19,843 nucleotides of DNA, taken from NCBI GenBank assembly GCA_012797505.1, contig JAAZOZ010000176.1, positions 1 to 19,843 on the forward strand. Direction: 5' to 3'. The notes under the pieces are model-generated. The model did not search any database. It had not been told where the DNA came from and saw nothing but the letters and a program-made list of their open reading frames with translations. The position numbers and the translations under genes were made by a program. Below, in pieces: positions 1 to 8,273 of the stretch. The number at the start of each line of letters is the position of its first letter. Position 1 is the first letter of the stretch. The stretch is from Smithella sp. Lineage in GTDB: Bacteria; Desulfobacterota; Syntrophia; Syntrophales; Smithellaceae.

Positions 1-1001
1 ACCCATCCGGGCTGGTAATTGATGCCCTGCGCCGCGTTGCGCGCGTAAATCAGCGATTCGACGATCTGGCCGCTCGCCACCGCCGCGCCGTCCGTCTTCA
101 CCGCGAGCCCCATCCAGGCGCCGGCCACCAGCGGCTGATTGGAAAGAAATTCCGTCGCGACAAAGGGGAGAATGATCAGTTCGACCACGGCGAAAATGAC
201 GACCAGCGACGAGACCATGATCGGCACGATCGGCCGGGCTCGGATGGCGCCGCCCGTCGCAATCGAGGCGGAAACGCCGCAGATGGAAATGCCGGAGGCC
301 AGCGGCGCCGACCATTCACGGCTGAACTTGAAGAATTTCCGGGCGATCAGATAAACCACGGCCCAGTAAATGAGGTAGGCTTCAATGATGGCGCAAAGGC
401 CCCGGAACATCATCGACGTCGCCAGCCCCAGTTGTTCGGCCGATTTCACGCCGAGGCCGACGCCCATGATCACGATGGCTGTTTTGATGAACCATTCCGG
501 CCGGGCCGCCTCCTTAAGCGAATCGGCGAACTTCGGCATGAAGTTGCCGATGAAGAGGCCGACCAGCAGCGCCAGAATCAGCCCCGCCTCACCGGTCAAT
601 TTCAGCGACCAGTCCAGCTCGAATTTTTTCATTTCCGCGGGCGTCTGCGCGGCGATGACGGCATAATGTCCGACAATCGTACAGATGTAGGTCAGCCAGA
701 AAATCACCGTAAAGCCGTAAATAAATTTTTTCAGATTGTACCCCAGGGCTTTGGCGCCCACCAGTAGGACCGCCATCACGGCCAGATAGGTTAAAATGAT
801 GGATATCAAAGGATGGAGCCCCGCGTAGGCTTTGGATGCAGGCGCGATCGATTTGGAAAACGCCGTCCAAACTTTGGGGGTGACGGCCCACCCCAGAAGA
901 TCCAGCCCTACCAGTGAGCCAAGCGAGAGAATAAAAATAAACAGCCCCAGCCACACCGACCACCAGTCTTCGGTCTTTAAAAGACCTTGTTTGTTGCCCA
1001 T
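1..1001 (-). CDS. YeiH/UPF0324-family putative sulfate exporter, 3' end missing
   Basis: The first 333 codons are visible and the gene runs off the left edge. It starts at an ATG (1001-999) preceded by a strong AGGAGG Shine-Dalgarno 5 nt upstream. The protein is highly hydrophobic with many membrane spans: the first is around residues 16-36 (VWLGLFIFILSLGSL), others follow GEAGLILALLVGLFIGNF and FIKTAIVIMGVGLG, and a later Gly/Ser/Ala-rich segment contains SGISICGVSASIATGGAI. That motif and the overall pattern fit the conserved hypothetical membrane family UPF0324 (Pfam Cons_hypoth698, E. coli YeiH), annotated as putative sulfate exporters. The transported substrate is not experimentally firm in this family. 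It faces away from the redox gene pair at 1587 and the intervening stretch is empty, so it is its own unit. I am fairly sure of the family and unsure of the substrate. Confidence 0.82.
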   Translation of the reverse strand, partial: MGNKQGLLKTEDWWSVWLGLFIFILSLGSLVGLDLLGWAVTPKVWTAFSKSIAPASKAYAGLHPLISIILTYLAVMAVLLVGAKALGYNLKKFIYGFTVIFWLTYICTIVGHYAVIAAQTPAEMKKFELDWSLKLTGEAGLILALLVGLFIGNFMPKFADSLKEAARPEWFIKTAIVIMGVGLGVKSAEQLGLATSMMFRGLCAIIEAYLIYWAVVYLIARKFFKFSREWSAPLASGISICGVSASIATGGAIRARPIVPIMVSSLVVIFAVVELIILPFVATEFLSNQPLVAGAWMGLAVKTDGAAVASGQIVESLIYARNAAQGINYQPGW

Positions 1002-1586
1002 AACGACCTCCTTTATTATAAACGGTTTAATCATGGCTTGCGGAGCGAGGGAAACATCTTTCCCGCCTCTGCAAAAATCAATACGCCTGCTGCCTTCAAA
1101 CGGAAATTGATGAATTCTTTTTGCGCCCGGTCCGCCGATTTTGCGTTTGAGCCTGCAAGCAATTTTTATCAGGCCATACCCGCCGGACTGTTAGCCGTTG
1201 CCGGTTGCGCTTCGGGCGAAACCCTCCTTAAGGTATGGATGCAATGGATTTAAAGTCAGCGCCGGAAATTGTCTTGAAGCGTTTGAGAAAGCGGAGAAAA
1301 AAAACGAGCAAAGAGATGCCGGAAAATACCGTCGAATTTTCCTGATGCCGGATGGTGTCTCAAAAACCGTCATAAAACTCTCCCACGGGCTGGAAGTTCA
1401 CAGATCAGTTTCGTCAACGATTCATGCCAATGAGCCTCACATATCAGAGATGGCCTTGAATGTCAAAAAGAAACAGAAGGAAAGACGGCCAATGTCCCGG
1501 CAGCGGTCCCCCCCCACACACAATATTTCACCTTGACTTTTTCTTGCCTGTCTATACAGTCTTTCCAAGAAAACTTTGGACAGCCG
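1002..1586. other. Intergenic region, about 585 bp, no gene recognised
   Basis: This stretch separates two divergent genes. Short open frames occur on both strands (for example 1198-1536 +), but their translations are basic, low-complexity-like and show no domain, and none has a convincing ribosome site. A C-run lies at 1508-1515. The only regulatory signal I can support is the promoter-like sequence at 1533-1560. I see no tRNA, riboswitch consensus, repeat or mobile-element end. Confidence 0.5.
1533..1560 (+). promoter_or_regulatory. Candidate sigma70-type promoter for the ccdA-tlpA genes
   Basis: TTGACT (1533-1538) and TACAGT (1555-1560) are separated by 16 bp. This would place a transcription start near 1567, about 20 nt before the ATG at 1587. 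The -35 matches the consensus at 5 of 6 positions, while the -10 matches less well. It is a pattern match only. Confidence 0.4.
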
Positions 1587-2300
1587 ATGATCGAAAATCT
1601 AATCAGCAACTTATCCGCCAACTTGCAGGGTTCCGTCGGACTTTCCTTCGTGGCCGCTTATCTGGGCGGCGTGCTGATCAGTTTTACCCCCTGCACGTAT
1701 CCGCTGATCCCTCTTACGGTCGGCTTCATCGGCGCCCAGGGATCCGGATCGAAGCTGCGCGGATTTCTGCTGTCTGTGTTGTATGTGTTGGGGCTTTCCG
1801 TCACCTACGCCGCGCTGGGGGCGGCGGCGGCCTGGTCGGGAAGACTGTTCGGACAGATGCAGACGACGCCGCTCGTGTATTGGATCATGGCCAACATTTG
1901 TCTGGTGATGGGGTTGGCCATGCTCGATGTTTTTAAAATTTCTCTTCCCGTGCCGCAAAAAATGGCGGCCTATTCCGGCGGCGGGAGGAAGGGCTTCCTC
2001 CCCAGCTTTCTGTTGGGCGCGGCTTCCGGGTTTGTGATCGGCCCCTGCACCGCGCCGGTGCTGGGGGTGTTGCTCGGTTTTGTGGCGCTGAAAACCCATG
2101 TGGTCATGGGCATCGGCCTGTTGTTTGTTTTTGCCTTCGGCATGGGGACGCTCCTGATTCTGGCCGGCACGTTTGCCGGCCTGATTGCGGCGCTTCCGCG
2201 GTCCGGCCGATGGATGACGATGGTCACCAGGGCTTTCGGTGTTATTTTGATTGGCGCGGCCGAATATTTTCTGTATACTGCCGGCACACTTTCTTTTTAG
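1587..2300 (+). CDS. CcdA/DsbD-type transmembrane thiol-disulfide transporter
   Basis: This 237-residue polytopic membrane protein belongs to the cytochrome c biogenesis/DsbD transmembrane family (Pfam DsbD, PF02683). Proteins of this family carry electrons from cytoplasmic thioredoxin across the inner membrane to extracytoplasmic thiol proteins. The paired redox cysteines sit in the expected motifs: C36 in FTPCTYPLIP, followed by two prolines, and C154 in IGPCTAPVLG. About six hydrophobic spans can be traced. It lacks the periplasmic alpha and gamma domains of full DsbD, so it is a minimal CcdA-like core. I chose the ATG at 1587 although its ribosome site is weak (a GGA at 1578-1580); a TTG at 1533 in frame would add 18 residues without a clear signal. 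The next gene, 14 bp downstream, is a TlpA-like thioredoxin and the obvious electron acceptor. Confidence 0.87.
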   Translation: MIENLISNLSANLQGSVGLSFVAAYLGGVLISFTPCTYPLIPLTVGFIGAQGSGSKLRGFLLSVLYVLGLSVTYAALGAAAAWSGRLFGQMQTTPLVYWIMANICLVMGLAMLDVFKISLPVPQKMAAYSGGGRKGFLPSFLLGAASGFVIGPCTAPVLGVLLGFVALKTHVVMGIGLLFVFAFGMGTLLILAGTFAGLIAALPRSGRWMTMVTRAFGVILIGAAEYFLYTAGTLSF

Positions 2301-2314
2301 CGAAAAGGGTCATC

Positions 2315-2821
2315 ATGTACAAAAACAGCATTGTCCTGGCGCTGGTTTTCTTTCTGGTTCTGGCCGTTGTGTCGGCTTCCCGGGGTCAGTATATTCCCAA
2401 CGCGCCGTTCAAGCCGCAGGCTTTTGCCGCTCCGGATTTCACCCTCAAAGACCTGCAGGGCCAAACCTTTCGCATGAGCGCCCAGCGCGGCAAGCCGGTG
2501 CTGATCTTTTTCGGAACCACCTGGTGTCCGGGGTGCAGGGCCGAGATTCCAAAATATAAAAAGGTTTACGAGACGTATTCGCCCAAAGGACTGGAAGTGA
2601 TTTACATCAACATCATGGAGCCGGCCAAAAAAGTCGCGCGATTCGCCCAGGCCAATGCCCTGCCTTACCGGACGCTGCTGGATGAGAACGGATCCGTCGG
2701 CACGGCGTACAACGCGATCGGTGTTCCCATGATGATCCTGGTGGATAAAGACGGCGCCGTTGTGAAAGTCGGCTTCAGCTCCTCGCAAATGCCGTTGGAC
2801 AAAGTGTTGCCGGTAAAATAA
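2315..2821 (+). CDS. TlpA/ResA-like membrane-anchored thioredoxin
   Basis: This 168-residue protein is a thioredoxin-fold, TlpA/AhpC-TSA-type thiol-disulfide oxidoreductase. It has an N-terminal hydrophobic segment (residues about 5-20, SIVLALVFFLVLAVVS) acting as signal or anchor, then PDFTLKDLQGQTF, the typical entry to the fold. The active site is WCPGC with C71 and C74, and the expected cis-proline is P138 in IGVPMM. The Trp-Cys-Pro-x-Cys active site suggests a reductant role outside the cytoplasm. It lies 14 bp after the CcdA-like gene, so the two probably form one operon in which the membrane protein keeps this thioredoxin reduced. Its target, such as apocytochrome c or another envelope disulfide, cannot be read from the sequence. 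An AAGGG at 2305-2309 precedes the chosen ATG. Confidence 0.87.
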   Translation: MYKNSIVLALVFFLVLAVVSASRGQYIPNAPFKPQAFAAPDFTLKDLQGQTFRMSAQRGKPVLIFFGTTWCPGCRAEIPKYKKVYETYSPKGLEVIYINIMEPAKKVARFAQANALPYRTLLDENGSVGTAYNAIGVPMMILVDKDGAVVKVGFSSSQMPLDKVLPVK

Positions 2822-2900
2822 AATACCACGTGTTTTCCGGCGCGGTGTGTGTCCGGAAGGCGACCGGACGCCATCGATTCCCCTGTTGAAGGATGGACCC

Positions 2901-3110
2901 ATGACCACAAGCAACTGGTTTGCCGAATTTTCCAAGTCCGAAACCGATCGCTGGATCGGCGGTGTGTGCGGCGGTTTGGGAGAGCACACGCCCGTTCCTT
3001 CGTGGGTGTGGCGTTTGCTGTTTGCCCTGCTGGCTGTTGGATTCGGGACCGGATTCCTTCTCTACCTTCTGCTTTGGATTTTCGTTCCACGCAAGGCCCA
3101 AACAGGGTGA
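2901..3110 (+). CDS. Small PspC-domain membrane protein
   Basis: This 69-residue protein consists almost entirely of a PspC domain (Pfam PF04024). A charged N-terminus leads into DRWIGGVCGGLGEH (residues 16-29), the family hallmark, then VPSWVWRLLFALLAVGFGTG and a membrane span ending LLYLLLWIFVPRK. In enterobacteria PspC senses envelope stress with PspA and PspB. Stand-alone PspC-like proteins such as this are widespread and their role is less clear. No pspA is visible here. I chose the ATG at 2901, with an AAGGA at 2889-2893, over an in-frame ATG at 2847 that would add 18 non-conserved residues. It may be co-transcribed with the redox pair upstream (79-bp gap) and the hydrolase downstream (47-bp gap). 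Confidence 0.8.
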   Translation: MTTSNWFAEFSKSETDRWIGGVCGGLGEHTPVPSWVWRLLFALLAVGFGTGFLLYLLLWIFVPRKAQTG

Positions 3111-3157
3111 AGCCGAACAGAGATCAAAGGATTTTTTGAAACAGGAAAGGGTTAACC

Positions 3158-3823
3158 ATGAAATTTCGGGACGATATTTATATTTATGAGTGGGCAAACT
3201 ATTTTGACAACAACTGCAACAGCTATTACATCGGCGGCGGCGTACAGGCGCTGATTGATCCCGGCCTCACCCGCTATCTGCCGGACCTGCTCAACCAGAT
3301 GGCGAATGACGGCATTAAGAAGAAAGACATCCGGTATGTGATCAACACGCATTCGCATCCCGATCATTTTCAGGGCTCCGAGCTTTTTGACCAGGAAAAG
3401 GTAAAAATCGCCCTGCACCGCAAGGAAATGGACTTCCTCAAAGGCGTCGGCGGCGAGCTGTACGGTCTGTTCGGCATGACGATTCCGCAAATGCAGATTA
3501 ACCTGCAACTGGAGGACGGCCGGCTCGAACTGGGCGATCAGACCTTTCGGGTCATTTCCATTCCCGGACACACGCCGGGGTCTATCGGTCTTTACTGGCC
3601 GGCAAAGAAAGTCCTCTTCTGCGGCGATGTGGTATTTCAGCAGAACGTCGGCCGCACGGATTTTCCCGGCGGCAACGGCGCTCTGTTGAAAAGGAGCATC
3701 GTGGCGCTGTCCGATCTGGACATCGATCTGCTTCTGCCCGGCCACATGGGCATTATCGAGGGGCACGACAAAGTTCAGGACAATTTCAACATTATTATTC
3801 AGAACATTTTTCCCTACATTTAA
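3158..3823 (+). CDS. Metallo-beta-lactamase-fold hydrolase, glyoxalase II-like
   Basis: This is a 221-residue metallo-beta-lactamase superfamily hydrolase. The full set of di-metal ligands can be seen: H65, H67, D69 and H70 in THSHPDH, H138 in IPGHTPGS, D157 in FCGDVVF, and H196 in LPGHMG. The segment after D157 (FQQNVGRTDFPGGN) resembles glyoxalase II and persulfide-dioxygenase-type enzymes, but substrate-specific residues cannot be assigned by eye, so the substrate is open (a thioester such as S-lactoylglutathione, or another ester). No signal peptide is present, so it should be cytoplasmic. An AGGAAAGG ribosome site lies upstream of the ATG at 3158. A GC-rich hairpin with a T-run follows the gene. 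It could be a general house-cleaning hydrolase. Confidence 0.87.
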   Translation: MKFRDDIYIYEWANYFDNNCNSYYIGGGVQALIDPGLTRYLPDLLNQMANDGIKKKDIRYVINTHSHPDHFQGSELFDQEKVKIALHRKEMDFLKGVGGELYGLFGMTIPQMQINLQLEDGRLELGDQTFRVISIPGHTPGSIGLYWPAKKVLFCGDVVFQQNVGRTDFPGGNGALLKRSIVALSDLDIDLLLPGHMGIIEGHDKVQDNFNIIIQNIFPYI

Positions 3824-3842
3824 GGAGGGCAAACGCAGGGAG

Positions 3843-3859
3843 CGGCCGGCGGCCGTTTT
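3843..3859 (+). terminator. Candidate intrinsic terminator between the hydrolase and ettA
   Basis: CGGCC (3843-3847) pairs with GGCCG (3851-3855) around a GGC loop, followed directly by TTTT (3856-3859). The stem can be lengthened by weak G-T and A-T pairs. The short T-run makes this only a moderate candidate. If real, it separates the metallo-hydrolase transcript from ettA. Confidence 0.35.
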
Positions 3860-3887
3860 CCTGAGAACGGGGGGGGATCGGCGCCGC

Positions 3888-5573
<1,686 letters not shown>

Positions 5574-5580
5574 CCGCCGG

Positions 5581-5605
5581 CTGCGCAAGCCCGAGCAGGT
5601 TTTTT
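5581..5605 (+). terminator. Weak candidate terminator after ettA
   Basis: CTGC (5581-5584) and GCAG (5595-5598) could pair around a 10-nt loop, followed by six T residues (5600-5605). The four-pair stem is short. A separate perfect inverted repeat, AGCCGcCGGCT (about 5572-5582), sits just upstream. Either could help end the ettA message. This is a pattern match only. Confidence 0.25.
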
Positions 5606-5647
5606 GGCCGCAGGATCTTTTGCGCCATCCCTATAAAGGAGATCGAT

Positions 5648-6010
5648 ATGAAAAAAATATGGACGACGTTGACGGCGGCGGTTCTGTTGTTTTCCTGCTT
5701 GCCGCCGGCGCAGGCGCAGGAATACGGAAAGGTCCGTGCGCTTCAGGAGCGGGCGGCGTATGTCACCCGGCAGAAAAATGATTTTGTCGTGCGGGTTTTG
5801 CGTTCTTACGAGATTCCGCATGAGGTCAACGATCAGGGCGTCGTTGTCCGCATCAACATGGGCGGCCGATGGATGGACGTCACGTCCATTGAAATCGTCC
5901 CCGTGCTCCGGGAAGCCGAAGACCAAAGCCGGCAGGTGGCCGCACACGAGTTGTTTTTCTTTACGACGGACGGGATCCTGGATGTGGTGTCGGCGCTTAC
6001 CATCCGGTAG
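5648..6010 (+). CDS. Small exported protein of unknown function
   Basis: This 120-residue protein has a clear Sec signal peptide: Lys at positions 2-3, a hydrophobic core (residues 6-16, TTLTAAVLLFS), and an AQA cleavage site giving a mature protein from about Q24. A strong AAAGGAG ribosome site precedes the ATG. The mature part is about 97 residues with mixed beta-strand character (NDFVVRVLRSYEIPHEV, GVVVRINMGGRWMDV, HELFFFTTDGILDVVSAL) and no cysteines or recognisable catalytic motif. I do not recognise the family. It is probably periplasmic. It converges on the leftward gene at 6013 with only 2 bp between the stop codons. Confidence 0.72.
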   Translation: MKKIWTTLTAAVLLFSCLPPAQAQEYGKVRALQERAAYVTRQKNDFVVRVLRSYEIPHEVNDQGVVVRINMGGRWMDVTSIEIVPVLREAEDQSRQVAAHELFFFTTDGILDVVSALTIR

Positions 6011-6012
6011 GT

Positions 6013-6336
6013 TTATTTGCCGAGCGTCCTTTTCATTTCCGCGAGCTTCTCTTGGTCCAGATAGTATTTGCCGTCGGACGTCCTGACGACCAGTTTGTCC
6101 GATATCAGAAGGTGAAGCGCCCGGGGGCGCAAATTGCCCGTGCCGACCCGAAAGAAATTTTTACGCTCATCCTGAAGTTTCATGGCCCTGGACGCCTTGA
6201 CGGCGCCCGCCTCTTCCAGCTCGGCAATGATTTTGAAGCATACCCGCCGCAGGCCCAACCCCGTCAAATACATCGCCGCCAGAACGAAAACCATAAAGCC
6301 GGCAACCAACAAAAGGATTTGCGCATAAACAGGCAT
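6013..6336 (-). CDS. Small membrane protein of unknown function with a possible winged-helix-like tail
   Basis: This 107-residue protein opens with one membrane span (residues about 6-26, QILLLVAGFMVFVLAAMYLTG), followed by a basic, probably cytoplasmic segment. The C-terminal half (LRPRALHLLISDKLVVRTSDGKYYLDQEKLAEM) has a helix-then-hairpin pattern reminiscent of a winged helix, but this is only an impression. The ATG at 6336 has no Shine-Dalgarno nearby; the leader is A/T-rich (ATAAAAAATATTCAT). The only GGAGG lies about 36 nt upstream and no alternative start fits it. It is last in a leftward set with the genes at 6395 and 6831 (58-bp gap). Function unknown. Confidence 0.65.
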   Translation of the reverse strand: MPVYAQILLLVAGFMVFVLAAMYLTGLGLRRVCFKIIAELEEAGAVKASRAMKLQDERKNFFRVGTGNLRPRALHLLISDKLVVRTSDGKYYLDQEKLAEMKRTLGK

Positions 6337-6394
6337 ATGAATATTTTTTATGCCGGAATCGGGAAGCCCGGCCTCCGGACTTTTGAGATGGCCG

Positions 6395-6796
6395 TTAAAT
6401 AAACTTCACTTCACGCGTCGCTTTCGTGACCACATAACAGCGCTCTACATTGGACTGGGAGTCCGCCGGAATCATGAAAAAACCCGGCCGGTTCAACTGA
6501 TACCCCTGGGTCGTTCCGATCATTTCCTCTCCGTCCTTGAAGAGCACCCGGATCTTGCGGCCCAAAACGGGTTTACCGGGTTCAAAATTCTTCTTGTCCT
6601 CATATTTTGGATTCCCGGCGAAATCCTTGACGAAAAAAACGGCTTTCAGGTCGGGGATGCGCACTTCCAGCGGTTTGTCGCTGGGTGAAGACCCCACCGG
6701 CGCGATGTGAAAAATATCCCGGTTGGGGGCAAAGTCAACCGTGACGCCTTTTACAATCCGCTTGTCGGCATAGCGGATGACAATCTTGTTCATCAT
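6395..6796 (-). CDS. DUF6982-like protein of unknown function
   Basis: This 133-residue soluble protein begins MMNKIVIRYADKRIVKG and contains the repeated theme (I/V)(V/I)RYxDxRxxKG...DFxPNRDIFHI. That fits a small domain seen in deltaproteobacterial proteins (DUF6982 as I recall it, sometimes beside PilZ domains). A second half (GRKIRVLFKDGEEMIGTTQGY...GFFMIPADSQSNVERCYVV) looks like a beta-rich companion, again with a KDGE(x)2xGTT turn. The start is ATG 6796 or the adjacent ATG 6793, chosen because AAGGAG lies about 9 nt upstream. The longer frame to 6826 has no such signal. It has no signal peptide or membrane span. The domain assignment is from memory, and the function is unknown. Confidence 0.68.
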   Translation of the reverse strand: MMNKIVIRYADKRIVKGVTVDFAPNRDIFHIAPVGSSPSDKPLEVRIPDLKAVFFVKDFAGNPKYEDKKNFEPGKPVLGRKIRVLFKDGEEMIGTTQGYQLNRPGFFMIPADSQSNVERCYVVTKATREVKFI

Positions 6797-6830
6797 GGCG
6801 GCAGGCTCCTTTCCGGCGTGAGCCATTTTT

Positions 6831-7289
6831 TCAACGAGCAGTTTTACCGGACATCTTTTCTATTCTTACACCAACCACCAGAACTTTGTCCAGTGCGTCA
6901 TCGGCATAAACAAAGGATTCTTTCCCCGAATATTTTTTCATCAGGAGATCGAGCGCCTTCTTCTTTTCTCCGGCCTTTTCGATAAAATATGCCTGACCGA
7001 AACCGATCACACTGCGGTATTTCATGCCCCACACGCAGGCGGTTTGACCCCGCACCAGCTCGCCCGGGATATCCACTTCAAAGCATACCGACGCATTGGC
7101 CTTCAGCATGTCGATCTTTTTGCCGGATTTGGCGCAATGAAAATAAAGACGGGAATTTCGGACCGCAAAAGTGACCGGAACGATGTAGGGGCGATCGCCT
7201 TCGCACATCGCGATCCGGCAAACCGCTGCGCTCTGTAAAATCGCGTCAATTTCGCCGGGATCCTGAATTTCTTTCTCCGACCGAATCAT
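6831..7289 (-). CDS. Pyridoxamine 5'-phosphate oxidase-like flavin-binding protein
   Basis: This 152-residue protein belongs to the FMN-binding split-barrel group (Pyridox_ox_2, including the NimA-type nitroimidazole reductases). The pattern can be read in order: an N-terminal helix with EIDAILQSAAVCRIAM, strand DRPYIVPVTFAV, the hallmark LYFHCAKSGKKIDMLKAN, then VCFEVDIP and YRSVIGFGQAYFI, and a C-terminal helix and strand. Members bind FMN or heme-like ligands and reduce small molecules, but the substrate cannot be predicted. I chose the ATG at 7289 with GAGGGGG about 7 nt upstream. An in-frame ATG at 7310 would add MRRGGSA but lacks a clear ribosome site. It heads the leftward set and diverges from murI. 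Confidence 0.82.
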   Translation of the reverse strand: MIRSEKEIQDPGEIDAILQSAAVCRIAMCEGDRPYIVPVTFAVRNSRLYFHCAKSGKKIDMLKANASVCFEVDIPGELVRGQTACVWGMKYRSVIGFGQAYFIEKAGEKKKALDLLMKKYSGKESFVYADDALDKVLVVGVRIEKMSGKTAR

Positions 7290-7339
7290 GGCGCTGCCCC
7301 CTCTCCTCATACGGCAAATTCAAATCTTTCGAAGAACTC

Positions 7340-7369
7340 TTGGCATGTTTCGGAAAGTTATGATACAAA
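7340..7369 (+). promoter_or_regulatory. Candidate promoter for murI
   Basis: TTGGCA (7340-7345) is followed after 18 bp by TACAAA (7364-7369) in the 174-bp gap between the divergent flavin-protein gene and murI. It would give a leader of about 88 nt. The -35 is good and the -10 is poor. Pattern match only. Confidence 0.3.
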
Positions 7370-7463
7370 AACCCCGCTTTCTTGTCTGCTTTTCCAGATG
7401 CTGCTTTTATCCGAAACGGCCGGAAAAGTCGATGATTTAATGATCGGGATACGAGAGAAGAGG

Positions 7464-8273
7464 ATGAACATCCAGACCCATCGGGCGATCGGCGTTTTTG
7501 ATTCCGGCATCGGCGGACTGACCGTGGTGCGTTCTCTCATGGAACGGCTGCCCTTTGAAAATATCGTTTATTTCGGGGATACGGCGCGTGTGCCTTACGG
7601 CATCAAATCGGTAGAGACCATCAACCGTTACGCGCTGCAAATTACTGAATTTTTGTTGAAGAAGGATGTCAAGCTGCTGATCGTCGCCTGCAACACCATG
7701 GCGGCGGTCGCCTATCAGGCGATCCGGGATCTTTCGCCCGTGCCGGTGCTGGAAGTGATCGAGGCCAGCGCAAAAATCGCCGTTGACCGGACGCGCAGCA
7801 AAGCCATCGGCGTGATCGGAACGCCCGCCACCATCAACTCGAACGCCTATGCCAGAGCCATTCATCTTTTGGACCGGGACGCGAAGGTTTTTTCGCAGGC
7901 GTGCCCCCTGTTTGTTCCGCTGGTGGAGGAAGGCTGGTTTGATCATCCGGCCACCCGGCTCGTCGCCGAGGAATACTTAAAACCCGTCATGGCCGAGCGC
8001 GTGGATACGCTGGTCCTCGGCTGCACGCATTATCCGCTGCTCAAACCCCTCTTTCAGGACATCACGGGCGGGCAGGTCCGGCTGATCGATTCAGCGGAAG
8101 CCATGGCGGACATTGCCGCCGACCTGATCAAACAAAAAAATCTGGGCAACACGGGCCGCCGGCCGCCGGAGTATCTTTTTTGCGTCAGCGATGTGCCGTA
8201 CCGTTTTCAGACCATCGGTGAACGCTTTCTCGGCCGGACGCTGCCTCGAGTGGAAATGGTGAGGCTTCAATGA
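7464..8273 (+). CDS. murI: Glutamate racemase
   Basis: MurI interconverts L- and D-glutamate, supplying D-glutamate for peptidoglycan precursors in the cytoplasm. The 269-residue protein fits the usual length. The N-terminal VFDSGIGGLTVV (D13, S14) and VYFGDTARVPYG are family signatures. The two catalytic cysteines are C76 in VACNTMA and C187 in LGCTHYPLL. I chose the ATG at 7464 because AGAGAAGAGG precedes it and the conserved sequence begins at once (AIGVFDSG). In-frame starts at 7398 and 7440 would add non-conserved residues. The stop overlaps the start of the ThyX-like gene, so the two are probably translationally coupled. Confidence 0.95.
   Translation: MNIQTHRAIGVFDSGIGGLTVVRSLMERLPFENIVYFGDTARVPYGIKSVETINRYALQITEFLLKKDVKLLIVACNTMAAVAYQAIRDLSPVPVLEVIEASAKIAVDRTRSKAIGVIGTPATINSNAYARAIHLLDRDAKVFSQACPLFVPLVEEGWFDHPATRLVAEEYLKPVMAERVDTLVLGCTHYPLLKPLFQDITGGQVRLIDSAEAMADIAADLIKQKNLGNTGRRPPEYLFCVSDVPYRFQTIGERFLGRTLPRVEMVRLQ

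Noticed and set aside
1015..1020. TATAAT on the minus strand upstream of the YeiH-like gene
   Set aside because: It sits so close to the start that the Shine-Dalgarno would fall at the transcript end, and no -35 lies at 16-18 bp.
1198..1536. A 112-codon open frame in the otherwise empty gap
   Set aside because: No ribosome site, no domain, and a composition unlike the neighbouring proteins.
2835..2858. Inverted repeat TTCCGG...CCGGAA after the TlpA-like gene, considered as a terminator
   Set aside because: The six-pair stem has a 12-nt loop and no T-run follows.
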